Shown one piece after another: positions 41,101 to 49,254 of a stretch of DNA of 64,000 nucleotides (its first letter is position 1; each line of letters opens with the position of its first letter). The notes below the pieces were generated by a model. It saw nothing but the letters and a program-made list of their open reading frames with translations, had not been told where the DNA came from and made no database searches. Source of the DNA: Trichothermofontia sp037445115 (lineage in GTDB: Bacteria; Cyanobacteriota; Cyanobacteriia; B231); NCBI GenBank assembly GCA_037445115.1, contig JBBILC010000002.1, forward strand, positions 1-64,000, in the 5' to 3' direction. The translations under genes and the position numbers were made by a program.

Positions 41101-43024
41101 CCTGTTCCCCATCCCAAGCCAACTGCGCAGTAATGGGCTGCGAAACTTGCGTCGCGCCTTGGGGGCGCTGGATCGTGACGCCCTGGGGCAGTTGCAATTG
41201 GGCCGTGGCCTGGGTGGTGGCTAAGCCTGCGGCTTCCAGGCTCCCGGCCAGTTGGATCTGACCCTCCAGAACCCCTTGTAGGGCCAGATCCCCATTGGTC
41301 GGTTGGAGTCGGGCCAGGGGCAATTGCTGGCCATCCACGATCGCCTGCCAGCGACCATTGGCAATCTCCGCTTGCACCGCCAGTTGCCCGCCGTCAATTT
41401 GAGCCAGGGCTTTTTGGAGTCGAATCACGCCCCCCGCGATCGTCAACGCCCCTTGGGCCGGATAGGTAGCTTGGGGGGCCTGCCAGTTGACCACCGTTTG
41501 CACCTGGGCCAGGGGGCCAAACACTTGAATCTGGGCCGTCATTGGCCCCAGGTTGAAGGGCAGGGCGGGACTGCCGTAGAGACGGGCAAAGGTATCGGCG
41601 GGGATATCCTGGGCCGTCAAATCCAGAACCATTCCCTGGGGATCGGTCAGTTTTACCTGCCCCTGTCCCGCGATCGTTCCCCCCACCAATGGCTTTGCTT
41701 TAAGAGCCGACAGCAGGAGATTCGGGCCATTGAGCTTAAAACTGCCGCTGATCTGCTCAAAGACAACGCGATCGACCCGGGTGGGCTGCGTGGTCGCGAT
41801 CACACCGGCAACCACAGGTTGTGGGAGCGGCCCCGTTATCGTTACCGTGGCTTTCGCAGTCCCCTCAATCCCCACGGGCAGGGGGGCAACCTGGGCTGTT
41901 TTCAGGGCGGTGGCGATCGCAATCGCAGGGATTTCAGCCCGTAGATCGTAGTCGCCATGAAGATCGAGCTTACCGTTGACCTGCACCGGTACCGCCCCAT
42001 ACTTGCCGTCCAGCTTGTGGAAACTGAGTTGGGAACCTTTAACCCGGATCTGGCCATTGGTAATGGTCACGGGCTGGGGAACCTGCGCGATCGTACCCAC
42101 CACATTTTGCAACCGGACACTGCCCTCGAGGTGGGGTAAACGGCTGTCGGGTTGGCTCGCGATCGTGACCTGCCCCTCCACCTGACCCTGCTGAAGCTGG
42201 AGGGGCATTGTCACCAAGGGGCTGACATCGGTGACGGTGAGCGATCGCACGGCGGCGGTGACGGTATACTCCGGTGTTGCATCTGGACCGGGTAGAGTCA
42301 CTTCCCCCGTCGCTTGCAGGAGACCATCGGAGACAGTACGCCCCTGGGCTTGGAAACGCAGGTGTTGGGGGACATTGCCCTCGTCCGCTTGGTCGGGGAA
42401 GGCAGCCAGTTTACGGAGGGCAGCCTCCGCTTGGAGATGGCTCAGGACAACGGGGGTGGGGGGAATCTGGGGTGAGGCGGGCTGGGGAACCAGGGTGAGG
42501 GTTCCTTCCTGGAGGCGGACTTGGCCTACTTCAAAGGTTAAAAAACCGGGGGGACCCAGGGTCAGCTCCGTCTCTAGCCATTGTCCAGACTCCGCTTGGA
42601 CGACCGTCGCACTGGGTTGGATGATCGTAATATCAAAGGTGATCGTGCGGGTGAGGAGCGCTTGGAAGGGATTAAAACCCACGGCGATCGCCTGGATCGT
42701 CATCTGATCGGGATCAGTCGCTGTGGGTGGGATGGCCGATGGCCCAAACCGAACCCCCGTTAGGCTGAATTGCTCTAGTTCGCCCACTTCCACGGGACGG
42801 TTGAGGATGTTGCCCAGGCTGGTTTGTACCAACGGGACCAGCTGATCCCGCACAAATAGCCAAGTCCACATCGCACCCCCTCCTGCCGCCACCAGCAGGA
42901 ACAGACCAACCCCCAAACCCAACCGTCGTGCCAGGGACGATCGGCCTTGGCCCTGGGCGGGCGACTCCGGGCTAGGGGGTGGTGTCTTGGTCAAATTCTC
43001 GTTGGGATTAGGCAGAGGGGCCAT
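38114..43024 (-). CDS. TamB-like translocation/assembly protein (DUF490)
   Basis: A 1636-residue AsmA/TamB-type protein. After a Pro-rich cytosolic start, one membrane helix (about residues 35-57, GLGVGLFLLVAAGGGAMWTW) anchors a huge periplasmic beta-rich part with repeated motifs of the type GxGxxxLxxGxI. The C-terminal 200-300 residues match DUF490 (LNLVAGQGNLSLQVRGTLDDP, ALNNLQISLGRNIQIVRQP, VALLGGSF) and end in Phe. TamB-type proteins form a hydrophobic groove for lipid or protein transport between membranes. The usual Omp85/TamA partner is not adjacent. The gene is monocistronic. Confidence 0.93.
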   Translation of the reverse strand: MAPLPNPNENLTKTPPPSPESPAQGQGRSSLARRLGLGVGLFLLVAAGGGAMWTWLFVRDQLVPLVQTSLGNILNRPVEVGELEQFSLTGVRFGPSAIPPTATDPDQMTIQAIAVGFNPFQALLTRTITFDITIIQPSATVVQAESGQWLETELTLGPPGFLTFEVGQVRLQEGTLTLVPQPASPQIPPTPVVLSHLQAEAALRKLAAFPDQADEGNVPQHLRFQAQGRTVSDGLLQATGEVTLPGPDATPEYTVTAAVRSLTVTDVSPLVTMPLQLQQGQVEGQVTIASQPDSRLPHLEGSVRLQNVVGTIAQVPQPVTITNGQIRVKGSQLSFHKLDGKYGAVPVQVNGKLDLHGDYDLRAEIPAIAIATALKTAQVAPLPVGIEGTAKATVTITGPLPQPVVAGVIATTQPTRVDRVVFEQISGSFKLNGPNLLLSALKAKPLVGGTIAGQGQVKLTDPQGMVLDLTAQDIPADTFARLYGSPALPFNLGPMTAQIQVFGPLAQVQTVVNWQAPQATYPAQGALTIAGGVIRLQKALAQIDGGQLAVQAEIANGRWQAIVDGQQLPLARLQPTNGDLALQGVLEGQIQLAGSLEAAGLATTQATAQLQLPQGVTIQRPQGATQVSQPITAQLAWDGEQVLVQTVNAGQIQANGTLQVDTRSAATPSIQNLTLNLAVDRYDLQTLQAWLPAALPLPVETTGWASFSGQLRGAPSQLALVGDLQLEQLVINQWAFAPSLAGPIHFAPEQGLELALRGDQDQIQLTLTPDYRPSTFLVQRQDTHLAGTTLGDDTLRVTLANLPLGIFNFMPAAAIGLGAMTGSASGEATLNLRQWETTGTIAIADPALGYLQADAFQGEFRYVNGVASLQNGVLTEGQTQVQVTAHFNPAEQAPFQAHIHVPDARTQDLLRMLQWFEISDIGRGFRPPNYVSAATVRPVPIEANQMSILAQMQRLAELQVLQEQQAAELAAQPLPPLIELNGNFRGDIHLAGSLATGPTIDFQFQGADWQWGNYTADEVLVQGKFADGVVSFLPIRLTADEAFLTFTGQLGMTGQSGQFRAENIPIDLLRPAIALPFDMTGQLNAQAAIAGTLANPQARGEITLVDGTLNQAPIEQALGSFSYADARLDFGATMAMTGPDPIQVIGSIPYQLPFASTAPGNDEIKLDVDIQDSGLALLNILSRSQLNLVAGQGNLSLQVRGTLDDPIATGSAALEAATLTSAALPEPITDVHGTATFDRDRIRVETLKGRFGGGQILAQGVIPIAHPLPETDPDWENPVTVDLQRLRLKLQPYEGDLTGQVQVTGSAFTPALEGELTLADGQIRLVAPTESPLSTSEAATPAVATTRLGQPPPQSSIALNNLQISLGRNIQIVRQPLLNFVATGDLTINGNLTDIEPSGTIRLRSGQVNLFTTEFVLARSRDNTATFSPDQGLDPYLDIQLATIVPEVTRTPIPTSTVPEGNDAPATNLGALRTIRVQAQVMGLASELADTSGDSEILTLTSTPLRNEAEIVALLGGSFINSIAQGESSLVLANLAGSALLTNIQSQIGNALGLTDFRLFPVLTPNRESRSSTLGLGAEVGIELPGNLSISALRVLTDDQIGQFSLRYRINDEMLFRGSTDLSGNSQALLEYETRF

Positions 43025-43429
43025 CGCTCTCCAGGCAGTTGCAATAATTCAAGCGCACAGGTTGTATCCGACTGGGATAGCTGAGGTTCAGTCGCGAGGG
43101 AATGTCCACGGCGCGGGGTGGTGAGGGAACTGACCATCGGCGAACCCCGATGGGAGCCGCACACTTAGGGTGAACCCAATTTATTATCTGTGCAGATCGG
43201 GATTGCGGCTATGGATTGCCTCACGATCTATGCCCTGACGATCGGGCAACTGGGAGGAGCGTTAGGAGGGCTGCACCCAGTCTCCCTGGGGAAAGTCCAG
43301 ATGTGGACGGCCCTGGGATGATTAAGTAACAGCTTAGAACACGGCGAATCGTTCCTATTGTTACCGATCCAATGGGCGACGATCGCCTATCAAGGGAAAG
43401 ACGATACACTCTGTTACCGAGTTGCTGCT
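43025..43429. other. Divergent spacer
   Basis: 405 bases between the TamB-like gene and the amidase pair. A 36-codon frame at 43211-43321 starts MDCLTIYAL but is too short and unlike anything known to be called. No terminator or clear promoter was found. Confidence 0.5.
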
Positions 43430-43618
43430 ATGCCCACTGGCTGCGCCAATAGTGAAACCTATGTGGACCAGGCTGCCCAGGTCCTGAACCTACCCCTCCA
43501 ACCGGAGTACCGACCGGGAGTCCTTGTGAACTTTGACCGGATAACGACGATCGCCCAACTTGTCCTGGACTTTCCCCTGCCGACTACGGTGGCGATCGCC
43601 CCGGTGTTCCAACCATGA
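43430..43618 (+). CDS. AtzG-like small subunit (DUF4089)
   Basis: A 62-residue helical protein starting MPTGCANSETYVDQAAQVLNLP. It has the DUF4089 pattern (YRPGVLVNFDRITTIAQLVLDFPL). In bacteria that degrade cyanuric acid, AtzG stabilises the amidase AtzE in a complex. The gene ends with a four-base overlap (ATGA) with the amidase gene, as in known AtzG-AtzE pairs. The start at 43430 was preferred because the upstream extension is not protein-like. Confidence 0.82.
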   Translation: MPTGCANSETYVDQAAQVLNLPLQPEYRPGVLVNFDRITTIAQLVLDFPLPTTVAIAPVFQP

Positions 43619-45033
43619 CGGGTGAGGCTGCTGGGGCGGTAACCGCGCTTATCCAGGGGGATGCGGTGGCGATGGCTGCCGCTGTGCGATCGGGTCAAGT
43701 CACGGCTGAAGCCATTATCACGGCTACCCTGGAGCGTATCCAAGCCCTCGACCCGGATTTAAATTGCTTTACAACCCAACTGGGTGAGCGGGCCTTGGCG
43801 GATGCGATTGCCCTAGATCGCCAGCTTGCAGCCGGTAACGGCGCGGGTCCCCTGGCAGGGGTGCCCTTTGCGGTGAAGGATTTGTTCGCGATCGCGGGCG
43901 TGACCACCCTGGCGGGATCGAAAATCAACGCCGAATTACCCCCGGCCACCCAGGATGCCACTGCGGTCGCACGACTCAAGGCAGCGGGCGCGATCCTGGT
44001 TGGTGCCCTGAATATGGATGAATATGCCTACGGGTTTGTGACGGAAAACGCCCACTACGGTCCTACGCGCAACCCCCACGATCGGCAGCGGAGTGCGGGC
44101 GGGTCTTCTGGCGGCTCGGCAGCGGCGGTGGCGGCGGGCTTAGTCCCCCTCAGTTTGGGGTCGGATACCAATGGCTCGATCCGCGTCCCGGCAGCCCTCT
44201 GCGGCATCTGGGGTTTGAAACCCACCTATGGCCGCCTCTCACGGGCCGGTACTTTCCCCTTTTGCCATAGTTTGGACCATATCGGTCCCTTTGCCCGATC
44301 GGTGCGGGATCTAGCCCTGAGTTTTGATCTGCTCCAGGGACCGGATGAACAGGACCCTGTCTGTACCCGGCGACCCCCGAACCCCTGTCTGCCCCAACTC
44401 TCCCAGGGGATTGCGGGACTGCGGATCGCCGTCGCTAGGGGCTATTTTCAAGCCCAGGCCGAACCCCAAGTGCTTACGGCAGTTGCCCAGGTTGCCCAAG
44501 CACTGGGGGCAACCCGATCGGTCACCCTCCCCGAAGTCCACCGGGCTAGGGCGGCGGCCTACCTGATTACGGCCACCGAGGGAGCCAACTTACACCAGGA
44601 GAATCTGCGGCAACGCCCCCAGGATTTTGATCCCGCCACTCGTGATCGGTTTTTAGCCGGATTACTCATCCCCGGTCACTGGTACCTGCAAGCCCAGCGC
44701 TTCCGCCAGTGGTATCGCGATCGGGTGCGAGAGATTTTCCAAGCGGTGGACCTCATTCTGGCACCCACCACTCCCTGTCCGGCTCCCCTACTGGGTCAAG
44801 CCACCATGATCCTCGATGGTGAGGCCATGCCTGTGCGACCGAACCTGGGACTGTTCACCCAACCCCTCTCCTTTATTGGCCTGCCCATTATTTCCGTCCC
44901 CATCCTCACCCCCAACCAACTGCCCGTCGGGGTACAGATCATTGCTGCCCCCTACCAGGAAGCCTTGCTGCTCCGAGCGGCGGCCTACCTGGAAAGCACG
45001 GGCTTGGTGGCCGCCCCCTGTCCCATTGTTTAG
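43615..45033 (+). CDS. AtzE-family amidase
   Basis: A 472-residue amidase-signature enzyme. The Ser-cisSer-Lys triad is in PFAVKDLF (Lys), SAGGSSGGSAAAVAAG (cis-Ser) and the GSDTNGSIRVPAALCG strand (nucleophile Ser). With the DUF4089 partner just upstream it corresponds to AtzE, the 1-carboxybiuret hydrolase of s-triazine breakdown. It could also act on another carboxyurea or on urea-like compounds. AtzD- and AtzF-like genes are absent here. Confidence 0.88.
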   Translation: MTGEAAGAVTALIQGDAVAMAAAVRSGQVTAEAIITATLERIQALDPDLNCFTTQLGERALADAIALDRQLAAGNGAGPLAGVPFAVKDLFAIAGVTTLAGSKINAELPPATQDATAVARLKAAGAILVGALNMDEYAYGFVTENAHYGPTRNPHDRQRSAGGSSGGSAAAVAAGLVPLSLGSDTNGSIRVPAALCGIWGLKPTYGRLSRAGTFPFCHSLDHIGPFARSVRDLALSFDLLQGPDEQDPVCTRRPPNPCLPQLSQGIAGLRIAVARGYFQAQAEPQVLTAVAQVAQALGATRSVTLPEVHRARAAAYLITATEGANLHQENLRQRPQDFDPATRDRFLAGLLIPGHWYLQAQRFRQWYRDRVREIFQAVDLILAPTTPCPAPLLGQATMILDGEAMPVRPNLGLFTQPLSFIGLPIISVPILTPNQLPVGVQIIAAPYQEALLLRAAAYLESTGLVAAPCPIV

Positions 45034-45049
45034 CAGGCCATTAAGGCCC

Positions 45050-45373
45050 TTAGGAGGCCAAGGCCACCTCCACCATTTGCTGGAGTTCACCCTGCTGATA
45101 TAGCTCAATCAGGATGTCGGAGCCACCCACAAACTCACCGTTAATGTAGACCTGGGGGATGGTTGGCCAGTTGGAGTATTCCTTAATGCCCTGACGGATA
45201 TCGGGATCAGCGAGAACATCGATCGTCTCGAAGGGAACCCCCAGCACATTGAGGATTTGCACCACATTATTCGAGAACCCACACTGGGGCATCAATTTAG
45301 TCCCTTTCATAAAGACCATGATCTTGTTTTGCTGCACAAGGTCGTCGATCCGTTGTTTGAGTTCTGGTGTCAT
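45050..45373 (-). CDS. grxD: Monothiol glutaredoxin
   Basis: A 107-residue CGFS-type glutaredoxin from ATG 45373. The active site is MPQCGFSNNVV with Cys31. The glutathione and Fe-S binding residues are visible in WPTIPQVYINGEFVGGSD. Such proteins carry [2Fe-2S] clusters and work with BolA, whose gene is upstream on the same strand about 205 bases away. The first 20 codons of the longer frame are excluded because they do not fit the family. Confidence 0.97.
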   Translation of the reverse strand: MTPELKQRIDDLVQQNKIMVFMKGTKLMPQCGFSNNVVQILNVLGVPFETIDVLADPDIRQGIKEYSNWPTIPQVYINGEFVGGSDILIELYQQGELQQMVEVALAS

Positions 45374-45481
45374 AGTGCGTGTTGTCTGTGTGTTGTCTGT
45401 GTTTGCGTTACCCAAGATTCTAAACCCACTCACCCCAGTATTAATAGCTATTGGTCAGTCATCCCTAAAATGGGAGATTGT

Positions 45482-45513
45482 CGGTTGGGGCCAAGTTTGC
45501 GAGACCCCAACCG
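45482..45513 (-). promoter_or_regulatory. Perfect hairpin between bolA and grxD
   Basis: CGGTTGGGG at 45482-45490 pairs exactly with CCCCAACCG at 45505-45513 around a 14-base loop. No T-run follows on either strand, so it is not a standard terminator. It may be a processing or attenuation hairpin in a bolA-grxD transcript. Confidence 0.5.
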
Positions 45514-45578
45514 CTCACTGGCTTTGTTTGGGTGGCACGGCGTTTGCCCTAAGCGACTCAATTAAACTTGACCGTCTC

Positions 45579-45839
45579 CTAGGAGGCACGGCTGGCCACT
45601 GCCCAGGTTTCCGGGGTATAGGTCTTGAGGGCCAGGGTATGAATCGCTTCCGTGGACATGGCCTGTTGGAGTGCGCCGTAAACCATCTGATGCTGTTGCA
45701 CGAGTCCTTTCCCCGCAAATTGGCTAGAAACCACCGTCACCTGGTAATGATCGCCACCGCCCGTGAGATCTTGCACGGCGATTTCTGCGTCGGGTAGTTG
45801 CGCCTGGATCATGGCCGTGACTTCCTGGGGGGTTACCAT
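45579..45839 (-). CDS. bolA: BolA family protein
   Basis: An 86-residue BolA/IbaG-like protein from ATG 45839 (MVTPQEVTAMIQAQLPDAEIAV). The typical core is GGGDHYQVTVVSSQFAGKGLVQQHQMVYGAL, with the conserved His residues that hold an Fe-S cluster together with glutaredoxin. The neighbouring grxD gene makes the usual BolA-Grx pair. A ten-codon upstream extension is excluded because it lacks family similarity. Confidence 0.95.
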   Translation of the reverse strand: MVTPQEVTAMIQAQLPDAEIAVQDLTGGGDHYQVTVVSSQFAGKGLVQQHQMVYGALQQAMSTEAIHTLALKTYTPETWAVASRAS

Positions 45840-45930
45840 GCTGTTCTCTCCTTGCTCACCAATGGACACCTGACGGAATGTGAAGTTCCCCGCGCATCAA
45901 AGGATAGCGCCGGAATATGGGATTGCGTTA

Positions 45931-46971
45931 TCAACGCTGGGACGCATTACTCCCGCCGCCGGGACGCGGGAAGGGGGTATCAGCGAATCCCAATTCAAAT
46001 AACTGTTGATAGGCGCGTTTACCCAAATCCCGTGTGGGTTGTTGACTGCCGATAATCTGCACTAACAGGGGCACCGCCAGTTCCGGTTGGTTCTGGGCGC
46101 GGTGGACGATCGCCAGTTGATAGGTGGCCTCATCCCGCAGTTGGGCCGTATCTAAGGCCCGCTGACGATTAGTGGCGGAAATGGTGTTGTCGATGCCCGT
46201 AAAGCTGGCGGCGAGATCCTGATAGAAGTTGGACAACTGGTTGTAAACCTGACGGGCTTCCTGGAGCTTGGTGGTGGCAAGGCTGTAGTTCTGGGCACCG
46301 ATCGCGCCAGTAGCTTCTGTCATTAACCGTTGCCCCCCTTCTAAACTTAAGAGATTTGTAGACTGGGGCAGGGGGCGGCTTGGGACCTCCTCACCCTCAG
46401 GGGAGCGGGGGAAGGGCTGATCGACAAAGCCTAATTCAAATAACTGTTGATAGGCCCGTGTACCTAAATCGCGGGTTGGCTGTTGGCTGCGAATAATCTG
46501 GATTAACAGGGGGATAGCCAATTCCGGCTGATTTTGGGCACGGTGGACGATCGCTAACTGATACGTGGCGTCATCGCGCAGTTGGGCCGTATCCAGCGCC
46601 CGTTGTCGTTGGGTCGCGGAAATGCGGTTGTCAATTCCGGTGAGGCTCGCCGCGAGTTGCTGATAGAAGTTGGAGATCTGGTTGTAAACCTGACGGGCTT
46701 CTTGCAGTTTGGTGGTGGCGAGGCTGTAGTTCTGGGCGGCGACAGCACTATTGGCCTCATTGACTAGCCGTCGTCCCCCTTCCAAGCTGAGGAGGCTGCT
46801 GGCCTGGGAGAGCGGACGTAATTCGTTGGGGTTGGTGATTTCCGGGACCGTTTCCAGGCCAGGGACATTGATTTCCTGGGCTTGCCCAGCCACAGTCCCC
46901 ATACCCAGCAGGATTGCGGCAATGGGTAGCGATAGTAAACTCAGGCGCGGCCAACGTTGAGCGGTGGTCAT
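45931..46971 (-). CDS. Exported protein with a duplicated domain
   Basis: A 346-residue protein with a signal peptide (LSLLSLPIAAILLGMGTVAGQAQ, about 11-32). Residues about 60-190 and about 207-336 are near-identical copies of one helical unit (LLSLEGGxRL, NYSLATTKLQEARQVYNQ, QRALDTAQLRD, ATYQLAIVHRAQNQPELA, AYQQLFELGF). The period is 147 residues (441 bases), so the duplication happened at the DNA level and recently. The unit is TPR-like in feel but is not assigned to a named family. It is probably periplasmic. Confidence 0.8.
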   Translation of the reverse strand: MTTAQRWPRLSLLSLPIAAILLGMGTVAGQAQEINVPGLETVPEITNPNELRPLSQASSLLSLEGGRRLVNEANSAVAAQNYSLATTKLQEARQVYNQISNFYQQLAASLTGIDNRISATQRQRALDTAQLRDDATYQLAIVHRAQNQPELAIPLLIQIIRSQQPTRDLGTRAYQQLFELGFVDQPFPRSPEGEEVPSRPLPQSTNLLSLEGGQRLMTEATGAIGAQNYSLATTKLQEARQVYNQLSNFYQDLAASFTGIDNTISATNRQRALDTAQLRDEATYQLAIVHRAQNQPELAVPLLVQIIGSQQPTRDLGKRAYQQLFELGFADTPFPRPGGGSNASQR

Positions 46972-47011
46972 GGATTCGTTTGGGTGCTAACGGATGGGGA
47001 TCAGGTCAAAT

Positions 47012-47389
47012 TTTGACACTCCCCGGCCTAAAGGCACGGGGATTCTTGGTTCACCGAGTCCACTTACCTAGGATTCCTTGCGAAGCCCTAAAGAGAAGTG
47101 AGTCTCTCCCCAAGCGTTACTTTCGGTGTGCCCCACCGTAGTTAGATTGCTCTAAAGTTTGTTTGCAGTCTGGCAATATTGCCAAATCCTGAGTCGTCTA
47201 GCCCCTGTGAATCTTTTGCCTACTTCCAGCAGGTCTAGAACAATGAAGTAGAACCCCCTAGATTCAATTGCCAAGGTGCAGTCGCTACCCGTTAAGTAGC
47301 CTGGGGTTTTTAGAGCGGTTGATTACCCTAGCCGCTAGAGTCTCATTCTACACGCTTAAAAGCCGCCCTAGACGGGCAGTGTTCTTAGG
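47012..47389 (-). mobile_element. Transposase-less IS200/IS605-derived element, copy 2
   Basis: Read on the minus strand, the right end is CCGGGGAGTGTCAAAA near 47011-47026 and the left-end hairpin CTGCCCGTCTAGGGCGGC is at about 47361-47378. About 135 bases at the right end match the element at 27391, but the middle differs. No transposase frame is left. It lies in a 450-base gap between two minus-strand genes. Confidence 0.68.
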
Positions 47390-47419
47390 TGACGCGATCG
47401 GGTGCTGGGGGGGCCGATT

Positions 47420-48529
47420 TCAGGATTGCTGCTGTAGTTGTTTTAAACGGTTATGGGCAGAGGCCAGCAGGAATGTTGCTTCCTCGTAGGCAGTCGTGCC
47501 TGGTTTCACTTGTTCAAGCTGGTTAATGATGGCTTGCAGGCTACCTTGTCGCTGGGCCGCGCTCGCCCGTTCCGCCGCTGCAACCCATTGAGCCGTTAGA
47601 TCCTTAGCCCGTTGCAAAGCTTGTACCGACTCTTTTTCGGCACGTTGCCAGGTTTGAACCACCCCCAAGTTGCGTTGATACTCGGCCAGTTTGGTTTGTG
47701 CTTCCAGATAACTGGCATCGTTAGCCGGGACTTGTTTGAGGCGATCGATCGCCTGCTGCCAAAGCTCTACGATCGCCTGCCATTCCTGGGTGGTATAGGG
47801 AGGCTGTTGGGACGACTGGGCCGCTAACCGGGCAAATTCACCCGCCGCCGCAATGAGGGGATTACTGCGGGTGATCGTCGTCGCTGGGGCACCGCCGGAT
47901 AGGGCGGTCACATCCCGTTTGTAGGCGATGAGTTTGGGCTGCGCCATGCGGGCCGCCAGGGTTGTGGGGGGAATCTCGGTCAGTTGATCGATCCCGGCTT
48001 GCCACTGGGCGATCGCTTGTTGGCGAGCCTCCGGGGTGCTGGCCTGTTGATAGGCTTGTTTGGCTTGGCGCACCTGTTGGTCCCCCTGCGTTAACACAGA
48101 TTGGGCGTTGGTTTCCTGGAATACCTTAGCCTGTAGCTGCCCAGCCTGAGTCCGAGCCGCTTTAAACTCATCCAACGTAAATCGCCAATTACACTGCACC
48201 AGGGAGCAATCACGCCGAGGGGCAGAGTCTAAGAACCAGGCCGGTAGGGCATCCAAGTGCTTTTGGGCCGCCTGAAGTTTTTGCTCCCCCAGAGCCAAAT
48301 CCTGGGGACTGGTTGCCTGGTTAATGAGTTGTTCCGCCTGTTCAAGATGAGCGATCGCCTGCCGGTAGTCGTAATCCATACGGATAAAACTGGGGGTCAA
48401 CACCCACGGGGCCGCACGGGCCACCGGTCGCCGAATCGTCGGATAGGGAAGATTGAGCAACCAGACGATCCCCCCCACCCCCAGCAGCGTTATGAGGCTG
48501 AGTTTGAGTAAGCAAGAGAGTCGGCCCAT
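47420..48529 (-). CDS. Membrane-anchored coiled-coil protein, unknown
   Basis: A 369-residue protein with an N-terminal membrane helix (LLKLSLITLLGVGGIVWLLNL, about 7-27). A long helical part is rich in Gln and Ala (AIAHLEQAEQLINQ, QVRQAKQAYQQAS, AIVELWQQAIDRLKQ, ASAHNRLKQLQQQ) and probably periplasmic or lumenal. It also contains two Cys (DCSLVQCNW). Similar conserved proteins exist in cyanobacteria without known function. Confidence 0.8.
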   Translation of the reverse strand: MGRLSCLLKLSLITLLGVGGIVWLLNLPYPTIRRPVARAAPWVLTPSFIRMDYDYRQAIAHLEQAEQLINQATSPQDLALGEQKLQAAQKHLDALPAWFLDSAPRRDCSLVQCNWRFTLDEFKAARTQAGQLQAKVFQETNAQSVLTQGDQQVRQAKQAYQQASTPEARQQAIAQWQAGIDQLTEIPPTTLAARMAQPKLIAYKRDVTALSGGAPATTITRSNPLIAAAGEFARLAAQSSQQPPYTTQEWQAIVELWQQAIDRLKQVPANDASYLEAQTKLAEYQRNLGVVQTWQRAEKESVQALQRAKDLTAQWVAAAERASAAQRQGSLQAIINQLEQVKPGTTAYEEATFLLASAHNRLKQLQQQS

Positions 48530-48737
48530 GTGATGTCCCCCGATTTCAAGGCAATGACTAACTAGGCTATCCCGCTAAACCACGGGGTCCTTGACCTCAG
48601 TATTCCCATCGCTCTGCTGAAAATCACGGACTGAGAGACACCACCGGCAGCCCTCGTCAGCGGCCACGCCGTTTTAACCCCTTGTCGGGTAAACCGACTG
48701 GCTACGAAAAATATCGCCATCGCCATTCAGGTTAGGA

Positions 48738-48757
48738 CAAGGGGCTTAAGCCCCTTG
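48738..48757. repeat. Bare palindrome of the 94-bp repeat family
   Basis: CAAGGGGCTTAAGCCCCTTG is a perfect 20-bp palindrome, identical to the core of the repeats at 751 and 51979 but without their flanks. Confidence 0.8.
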
Positions 48758-48980
48758 TTGATCACAGCCCTTGAAATGTCCTAATGAGCGTGACTACCGC
48801 TATACCTTCTAACAAGGGGTAACACCCTTCACTACCTAAATGTAATAATGTGCTATAGAGCCACCGACTCTAGCGTTCATACCCTTGGTAGCGAAATTAC
48901 TTAAAAAATCTTCCCTGGGGGGTAGCACCCCTCACCCCGATCGTGTAATAATGTGATATGTAAATGCACCCTGATGATTG

Positions 48981-49011
48981 GGGGAGTCACCGAGGTGGCT
49001 CTCCTTTTTTT
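48981..49011 (+). terminator. Terminator-like hairpin
   Basis: GGGGAGTCAC and GTGGCTCTCC pair (G-T allowed) around CGAG and are followed by seven T at 49005-49011. No gene lies directly upstream on this strand, so it may end a small RNA. Confidence 0.6.
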
Positions 49012-49134
49012 ATCGTTGGGTAGTGAAGTTTTTGTGGAGATGCCCAGGATTCTGCCTGCGGAGCGGCGGGGACCCCGATCGCGCCGCTAACTGTGGGGGT
49101 TCGGGTCTCCTGCCCAGGGTCGCCAAGCAGACTT

Positions 49135-49142
49135 GCTATAAT
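49135..49142 (+). promoter_or_regulatory. Candidate argJ promoter (-10)
   Basis: TGCTATAAT (TG at 49134-49135, TATAAT at 49137-49142) is a consensus extended -10, about 110 bases before the argJ ATG. No good -35 is seen. Confidence 0.5.
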
Positions 49143-49254
49143 AACGCAGCTTCATGTTGCTGTGGGTTCTGGGTTGGCCAACAACCGGCCCCGCAATCCC
49201 TTGTCAGCACAGGATGCGGTAAACCTCCAAACCTCCGCAAAGGTTGACAGCACT

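Larger units (their letters stand above)
48530..49254. other. Long spacer with repeats and RNA-like elements
   Basis: This 725-base gap has no supported protein gene. It holds the bare palindrome at 48738-48757, two loosely similar segments about 110 bases apart (GGGGTAACACCC... then TAATAATGTGCTATA near 48815-48856, and GGGGTAGCACCC... then TAATAATGTGATATG near 48918-48960), a terminator-like hairpin at 48981 and the argJ promoter candidate. Confidence 0.6.

Noticed and set aside
41303..41944. Long plus-strand frames inside the TamB-like gene
   Set aside because: They are shadows of a GC-rich repetitive gene; the minus-strand frame is continuous over 1636 codons.
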